Under the pieces are notes generated by a model. It did no database searches and was not told where the DNA came from. It was given only the letters and a program-made list of their open reading frames with translations. The translations under genes were made by a program, and so were the position numbers. A stretch of 64,000 nucleotides of DNA from Sedimentitalea todarodis (GTDB lineage: Bacteria; Pseudomonadota; Alphaproteobacteria; Rhodobacterales; Rhodobacteraceae), in contig NZ_JASMWN010000004.1 of the NCBI RefSeq assembly GCF_032595355.1, positions 209,255 to 273,254 on the forward strand, read 5' to 3'. Of this stretch, positions 59,970-64,000 are shown one piece after another (the stretch's first letter is position 1; each line of letters begins with the position of its first letter).

Positions 59970-61139
59970 CTAGAGAGGCGGACGCCGGTCGGTCCGGTCA
60001 TCGGGCTGGCACAGCCGCGCATGTTCCTGCAGCGCGAAACGGTCGGTCATTCCGGAGATATAATCCGACACGATCCGGGCCAGCGCGGTTTCACCCTGGG
60101 CCTCCTCAACATCCTTGCGCCATTGCTTTGGCAACTGATCCGGATGCGCCATGAAATACGGGAACAGATCAGTTACGACATCCGTTACCTCCGCCCGCAT
60201 GACGACGACGCTCGGCGCGCGGTACATGCGCTCGAACAGGAATGCCCGGATGACCTTGAGCTCAGCGAACATCCCATCCGAGAACTGAACAATTGTCTGC
60301 CCTGCATGCCGCACGTCCGAAGCACTTTGCGGGTTCAGCGCGGCCAGCCGGTCGCGCGCCACCGTAATGACATCCTCGACCAGCACACCAAAGAAACGGC
60401 GCAGCGCCTCGTGCCGGCGGCGATAATAGTTCAGCCCCGGATACCGGCGATCGACCTCGGCGAAATTCTCCGCGAGAATCGGAAGCTCGGCCAGTTCATC
60501 CGTGGAAAACAACTCGGCGCGCAAGCCATCGTGCAAATCGTGATGGTTATAGGCCACGTCATCGGCGATGGCGGCCACCTGCGCCTCGGCGCTGGCATAG
60601 GTGCCAAGTTCCAGATCATGGCGCCGGTTGTAACCTTCCAGCGCCCAGGGGATCGGCATTGGCACCGGGCCATTGTGCTTGGCAATCCCTTCAAGGGTTT
60701 CCCAGGTCAGGTTCAGGCCGTCAAAATCCGCATAGTGGCGCTCAAGGTTGGTTACGATGCGGATCGCCTGCGCATTGTGATCAAACCCGCCATAGGGCTG
60801 CATCAAAGCATGCAGCGCGTCTTCGCCCGTATGGCCGAAAGGCGTGTGGCCGAGATCGTGGGCAAGCGCCACCGCTTCGGTCAGCTCCGCATTGAGCCCA
60901 AGTGTTCCGGAAATTGTACGGGCCACCTGGGCGACCTCGATCGAGTGGGTCAGTCGGGTACGATAATAATCTCCCTCATGCTCCACAAAAACCTGTGTCT
61001 TGTGCTTCAGCCGCCGAAAGGCGCTGGCGTGAATGATCCTGTCCCGGTCGCGTTGAAAACACGACCGAAAGCAGCTCTCCTCTTCCGTCACCAGCCGTCC
61101 CCTGCTGTCCGACGGATCCGAGGCATAGGGCGCATGCAT
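59970..61139 (-). CDS. dgt: dGTP triphosphohydrolase
   Basis: An HD-domain enzyme that splits dGTP (or other dNTPs) into deoxynucleoside and triphosphate. The 389-residue protein has RDRDRIIHASAFRRLKHKTQ, the first metal His in THSIEVAQVART, the HD pair in ALAHDLGHTPFGHTGE and the last Asp in AIADDVAYNHHDLHDGL. The open frame reaches 61244, but I chose MHAPYASDPSDSRG at 61139. It has AAGGA nine bases upstream, and a promoter pair at 61173-61201 would place the message start after the alternative ATG at 61196. Confidence 0.93.
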   Translation of the reverse strand: MHAPYASDPSDSRGRLVTEEESCFRSCFQRDRDRIIHASAFRRLKHKTQVFVEHEGDYYRTRLTHSIEVAQVARTISGTLGLNAELTEAVALAHDLGHTPFGHTGEDALHALMQPYGGFDHNAQAIRIVTNLERHYADFDGLNLTWETLEGIAKHNGPVPMPIPWALEGYNRRHDLELGTYASAEAQVAAIADDVAYNHHDLHDGLRAELFSTDELAELPILAENFAEVDRRYPGLNYYRRRHEALRRFFGVLVEDVITVARDRLAALNPQSASDVRHAGQTIVQFSDGMFAELKVIRAFLFERMYRAPSVVVMRAEVTDVVTDLFPYFMAHPDQLPKQWRKDVEEAQGETALARIVSDYISGMTDRFALQEHARLCQPDDRTDRRPPL

Positions 61140-61151
61140 TTTCGGTTGTCC

Positions 61152-61180
61152 TTGTCGCCTGTCCTTGGGATTTCTATATG
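61152..61180 (+). promoter_or_regulatory. promoter of the Fe-S carrier gene
   Basis: TTGTCG (61152-61157), a 17-base spacer and TATATG (61175-61180) lie 42 bases before the start. The -10 box overlaps the one for dgt on the other strand. Confidence 0.5.
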
Positions 61181-61201
61181 TTAGGAGGACGCCCATTGAA
61201 A
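61173..61201 (-). promoter_or_regulatory. candidate promoter of dgt
   Basis: Read on the minus strand, TTTCAA (61201-61196), 17 bases and TATAGA (61178-61173). The -35 box is weak. Both -10 boxes share the sequence around 61175-61178, so the two divergent promoters would compete. Confidence 0.4.
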
Positions 61202-61221
61202 CCGCTGCGGAGTAAGCAACG

Positions 61222-61545
61222 ATGAACCTGCCCCCCAAAGTCACGGACCGTGCGTTTGCCCGGCTTGCCGAGATCGGTGCCTGGGATCAGGGTCAGGCCC
61301 TGCGCGTGGCCGTCGAAGGCGGCGGATGCTCGGGGTTTCAATATGAAATCGCCCTGGATGTCCCGGCCGAGGATGATCTGATTCTGGAAGGTCAGGGTCA
61401 GAAGGTTGTCGTGGACACCGTATCGCTGCCGTTTCTCGAAAACGCGGTGATCGATTTCACCGAAGAGCTGATCGGCGCGCGCTTTGTGATCGACAATCCG
61501 AACGCCACGGCGTCATGTGGCTGTGGTACATCATTTTCAATGTAA
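61222..61545 (+). CDS. erpA: A-type iron-sulfur carrier/insertion protein
   Basis: A 107-residue protein that carries or inserts Fe-S clusters. The three cysteines of the family are present: Cys36 in VEGGGCSGFQYEIA, and Cys99 and Cys101 in SCGCGTSFSM at the C-terminus. It starts with TDRAFARLAEIG and has ISLPFLENAVIDF-like strands in the middle, the usual A-type pattern. ErpA, IscA and SufA are close relatives; the sequence alone does not settle which, and the lack of suf or isc genes nearby favours ErpA. It diverges from dgt with overlapping promoters. Confidence 0.85.
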   Translation: MNLPPKVTDRAFARLAEIGAWDQGQALRVAVEGGGCSGFQYEIALDVPAEDDLILEGQGQKVVVDTVSLPFLENAVIDFTEELIGARFVIDNPNATASCGCGTSFSM

Positions 61546-61554
61546 AACAAATCA

Positions 61555-62472
61555 CTAGAGGTCAGTCTTTATCCCATTTATTCGCAATGGCATGCTCGGT
61601 ACTGCCGGTCGTGTCGTGGCTGGCACGAACTGATCCCAGACCAGAAACAAGCCGCTGCCGATAACGATTGCAACGCCCAGATACGTGCCGGGTGCCGGGA
61701 ATTCACCGAAGAACGCGGCCCCCAAACCGACCATCCAGACGAACTGCAGGTTCATCAACGGCGTCACCGCATAGGCCGCCAGCAGACGCAGCGCCACGAC
61801 AAGCAACCAGCGCGCGCCAAACAACAGCGCCGCATAAGCGACGATAAGGCCCAGATCGGACAAGGGCATGGGTTGCCAGACAAAAGGCAAGGCCAGCGCC
61901 ATCACGCCAAAGATCGCAAGGTTAGGATAGAACACCTGCGCCAGGCTGTTGGATTCGTAGCGCCCGATGAATCGGGCCATGATCATTGAAAGTGTGCCGA
62001 AAACCGCGGCGGCCAGGGCAAACCCGTGCCCCACCGTGACCGATCCCAACCCCGTCGGAAACAGGCACATCACGCCCACAAAGCCCGCAACCAGTGCCGC
62101 CCATGCTGCCGGGCGCACATGCTCCCCAAGGATCAGCCCCGACATCAAACCGGCGAGAATCGGCATCAAACCGATGAACAGAAAAACCTCGGCAAAGGGA
62201 AGATGGCGAAATGCGTAAAAGAACGACACGGCGGCCAGGACGGTGGCCCCGGCCCGAAGCGCCATCGCGCGGGGACAGTGGGTGCGGAATCCCCGTTGTT
62301 GTGAACGGTGCCGGTCCGCAAGTGCGCACAGCGCAACGACGATCAACCCCGACAGGCAGAACAGCTGAGGTGCCGCATAGCCGCCCGCGATCAGTTTGGT
62401 GATCGCATCTGCGGATGAGATCAGGGCGGTGTAGATGACGACCAGAGCCGCCCCGAATGCGGCTGCCCTCAC
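61555..62472 (-). CDS. DMT-superfamily (EamA) transporter 4
   Basis: A 305-residue protein with about ten membrane helices. The first half ends in HLPFAEVFLFIGLMPILAGL and ILGEHVRPAAW; the second in TPLMNLQFVWMVGLGAAFFGE with the conserved Glu. No ATG lies near the first helix. The start is GTG at 62472, which overlaps the TGA of the upstream gene as GTGA, so it is translated by coupling with the unknown 358-residue protein. The frame opens further up to 62649, but that part has no hydrophobic helix. Export is the likely direction. Confidence 0.85.
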   Translation of the reverse strand: MRAAAFGAALVVIYTALISSADAITKLIAGGYAAPQLFCLSGLIVVALCALADRHRSQQRGFRTHCPRAMALRAGATVLAAVSFFYAFRHLPFAEVFLFIGLMPILAGLMSGLILGEHVRPAAWAALVAGFVGVMCLFPTGLGSVTVGHGFALAAAVFGTLSMIMARFIGRYESNSLAQVFYPNLAIFGVMALALPFVWQPMPLSDLGLIVAYAALLFGARWLLVVALRLLAAYAVTPLMNLQFVWMVGLGAAFFGEFPAPGTYLGVAIVIGSGLFLVWDQFVPATTRPAVPSMPLRINGIKTDL

Positions 62473-63545
62473 AGCGCCACGCCGCGCAGGCCAGTGCGCG
62501 CGAACCCGGCAAAGAAATCCTCGAACTTGTCGCTGCTTTGCTGCGCCTCGCAAAGAATGTCGTGGCCGATTTCGGTCAGAGAGCCTTCGACATGGGCGCG
62601 CATGCTGTTCCAATCCGCACTGCGGGCGTCTTCGAGACGAAACATGCATTCGGACATTTCGCGCAATGGCCCGGCATATGGCTCGGCGCGGTAGAAAGCC
62701 ATCCGATCATCGGCGGTTTCCTTGTGAAACGCATCCCGGCCGGACACTGCCATCAGCCAGTTACAGACAAAATAGTCATGGTAGTTGTCCGCAGTCCCCA
62801 CATGCGGGCCGGTTTCCACGCTGAAACGATGGGTTTCCCGCTCAAGCCAGCTTTCCCAGATTTGCGACGGACCCTTTCCCGCATACCGCAAGGCCACGCA
62901 GATTTCGGCAAGCAGATCGGCGTTCTGATCCAGGTAGGCAAGGATGCCTGCAAACTCGAGCGACGTGATCGCCGCAGAGGACAGATGGGGATCGCGCCGG
63001 CCGTATTCGCTCAGGTAAAAGACAATATGGGTCAGCTCGTAGGCAGCTTTCTTGTTGGGCATCGCAAAGGTTTCGGAGCGATCAATGAAACTGCGCACAC
63101 GATCTTCGAGTCCGGCGTCACCGGGAAGCGGATCGATACCCCGCCGCACCATCAGCCGACGGGCCTCGAGCCTTTGCAGGTCAGAGAGTTCAGCCTCGGC
63201 AAGCCCCTCTTGCGCGACCCAATTGGCCAACGCTTCGGCCTTGTTCCCCGGCAAACCCAGGTCTTCGAGATCCAGACAGATCGACAGAAGAAATCGGTAG
63301 TATTGTGGAAAGAACCCCAGACGCTTTTCGACCTGGTCATAAAAGCCCTGGTGCGGGGTCAACGCCTGTTCGTTCAGGTTCAGCCCCGTGCATTCCAGGA
63401 TGTTCAAAAGCTCGGCATTTTCCTTGAGCCAGAATACATCATCCCCAAAACGGCGATACTGCGCGAAACTGGCGATCAGGGCGGCGCGCCGTGCTGCACC
63501 GCTTTGACGCTGGGACGGAACGTTCAGATGAATGACATTCGACAT
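62469..63545 (-). CDS. unrecognised 358-residue, mostly helical protein
   Basis: I do not recognise a family by motif. The protein reads MSNVIHLNVPSQRQSGAARR and then is rich in predicted helices: RAALIASFAQYRRFGDDVFW, QVEKRLGFFPQYYRFLLSIC, AAYELTHIVFYLSEYGRRDP and YFVCNWLMAVSGRDAFHKET. There is no signal peptide or strong membrane helix. Several His residues (for example THIVF, NYHDYF) are conserved-looking, but no known metal site fits. The start ATG at 63545 has GGGGAATCCC upstream. It ends in a GTGA overlap with the exporter gene, and the tandem-repeat gene lies 70 bases before its start on the same strand. The three may form one transcript. Confidence 0.6.
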   Translation of the reverse strand: MSNVIHLNVPSQRQSGAARRAALIASFAQYRRFGDDVFWLKENAELLNILECTGLNLNEQALTPHQGFYDQVEKRLGFFPQYYRFLLSICLDLEDLGLPGNKAEALANWVAQEGLAEAELSDLQRLEARRLMVRRGIDPLPGDAGLEDRVRSFIDRSETFAMPNKKAAYELTHIVFYLSEYGRRDPHLSSAAITSLEFAGILAYLDQNADLLAEICVALRYAGKGPSQIWESWLERETHRFSVETGPHVGTADNYHDYFVCNWLMAVSGRDAFHKETADDRMAFYRAEPYAGPLREMSECMFRLEDARSADWNSMRAHVEGSLTEIGHDILCEAQQSSDKFEDFFAGFARTGLRGVAL

Positions 63546-63614
63546 TGGGATTCCCCTTTTCAAATGGCGTCACTCTGAACGCCCCGCTTCCAACTTCAGA
63601 CGATCAGATCAGGC

Positions 63615-64000
63615 TTAGCTGCCCGACGAGAACATTTCGGTCCGCTCACCCAGCGACGCATTGCTGCTGGCGACAGGTGCGGAGCCAGAGGAGAACATCT
63701 GTGTGCCTTCGCCGGTGATCGCATCGCCGCTGGCGACAGGCGCCGAGCCGGACGAGAACATCTGTGTGCCTTCGCCGGTGATCGCATCGCCACTGGCAAC
63801 CGGAGCGGAGCCGGACGAGAACATCTGTGTGTCTTCGCCGGTGATCGCATCGCCACTGGCAACCGGAGCGGAGCCGGAGGAGAACATCTGTGTGCCTTCG
63901 CCGGTGATCGCATCGCCGCTGGCAACCGGAGCGGAGCCGGACGAGAACATCTGTGTGCCTTCGCCGGTGATCGCATCGCCGCTGGCAACCGGAGCGGAGC
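63615..64000 (-). CDS. tandem-repeat protein, 21-residue units, 5' end outside window
   Basis: The minus-strand frame MFSSGSAPVASGDAITGEGTQ repeats every 63 bases, with small changes, to the window edge. The last unit differs (SSNASLGERTE) and is followed by a final MFSSGS and stop at 63615. At least 128 codons are visible, and the start is beyond base 64000. I favour this frame because it uses GC-ending, common codons and because the stop falls right after a partial unit, whereas other frames of the repeat are also open. The repeats are rich in Ser, Gly and Ala with one Met and one Phe each, without Cys. The role is unknown. Confidence 0.65.
   Translation of the reverse strand, partial: SAPVASGDAITGEGTQMFSSGSAPVASGDAITGEGTQMFSSGSAPVASGDAITGEDTQMFSSGSAPVASGDAITGEGTQMFSSGSAPVASGDAITGEGTQMFSSGSAPVASSNASLGERTEMFSSGS
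63625..64000. repeat. 63-bp direct repeats, six visible units
   Basis: Units begin at 63625, 63688, 63751, 63814, 63877 and 63940 (the last cut by the window end). Units 2 to 6 differ at only a few positions, and unit 1, at the end of the gene, has diverged more. There are no spacers, and the period is a multiple of three, so the array is a coding repeat. Confidence 0.93.

Noticed and set aside
63596..63988. Alternative repeat frame RSPAKAHRCSRPAP on the same strand
   Set aside because: It uses rarer codons (AGA, CGA, TCT), gives an unusual Arg/Pro/Ala sequence, and has fewer GC-ending codons than the MFSSGS frame. It stays open only because the unit has no stop in it.
63625..64000. CRISPR array
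   Set aside because: The units are contiguous with no spacers, have a period divisible by three, and lie inside an open reading frame.

Overview
The window looks like a stretch of chromosome from a Rhodobacteraceae bacterium of the Roseobacter group. The evidence is the high GC content, short intergenic gaps, many 4-base ATGA/GTGA start-stop overlaps, and alphaproteobacterial neighbourhoods: ihfA beside a long MerR regulator, nagZ-scpA-scpB, a Mur-like Fur protein, a DUF4167 protein, and a double-length dCTP deaminase. A GC-rich palindrome of a type often seen in this family lies after trpE. The species cannot be named from the sequence. I see no insertion sequence, integrase, prophage, CRISPR array or rRNA. 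The window is nearly all core genome, with one decayed gene, one internally deleted duplicate and one tandem-repeat gene.

Layout. 1-4.2 kb: end of an aminotransferase gene, a PpiD-like periplasmic foldase and trpE. 4.2-8.8 kb: intergenic repeats, ndk, a broken Bcr/CflA-type transporter gene, an ABC-F translation factor, a MarC protein and a membrane-anchored retropepsin-like protease. 8.8-12.3 kb (minus strand): a DMT transporter, holC, a VOC protein and pepA. 12.4-19.9 kb (plus strand): a tightly overlapped envelope operon lptF-lptG-lptD-surA-pdxA-rsmA. 19.9-23.4 kb: a DUF4167 protein, prmC-prfA, a small secreted protein and a DUF1499 protein. 23.4-26.5 kb: two tandem agmatinase-family enzymes with an M20 amidohydrolase. 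26.6-36 kb: mazG, a sulfotransferase-like protein, a nucleoside hydrolase, two GNAT proteins, eno, a DMT transporter, an AbrB-family membrane protein, a Fur/Mur regulator and a DEAD-box helicase. 36-43.4 kb: a TerB-like protein with a shrunken copy behind it, an EEP-family hydrolase, a DMT transporter, selO, a cupin, anmK and tyrS. 43.5-52.9 kb: a 45-residue membrane protein, a GNAT protein, an SDR, uup, an olsB-like gene, bamE, a DUF177 gene-rpmF-plsX-fabH-ihfA-merR. 53-61.5 kb: tRNA-Pro(GGG), the dCTP deaminase, a small hypothetical gene, then (minus) argS, SPOR, nagZ, scpA, scpB and dgt, with an A-type Fe-S carrier diverging from dgt. 61.5-64 kb (minus): a 63-bp tandem-repeat gene running off the window, a 358-residue protein I do not recognise, and a DMT exporter whose GTG start overlaps that protein's stop.

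How the genes fit together. Outer-membrane building is the clearest theme: LptF/LptG/LptD move lipopolysaccharide, SurA and the PpiD-like protein fold outer-membrane proteins, and BamE belongs to the insertion machine. NagZ and AnmK both belong to peptidoglycan recycling. Ndk, MazG, the dCTP deaminase and Dgt shape or clean the nucleotide pool. PrmC/PrfA, RsmA, L32, TyrS, ArgS, two ABC-F proteins and a DEAD-box helicase serve translation. PlsX/FabH start lipid synthesis, and ScpA/ScpB and the IHF alpha subunit organise the chromosome.

The least explained part is the right edge: a run of 21-residue peptide repeats next to an unrecognised protein and an exporter. Other points to examine are the TerB-like gene pair, the 45-residue membrane protein, and several convergent gene pairs whose stop codons share four bases.
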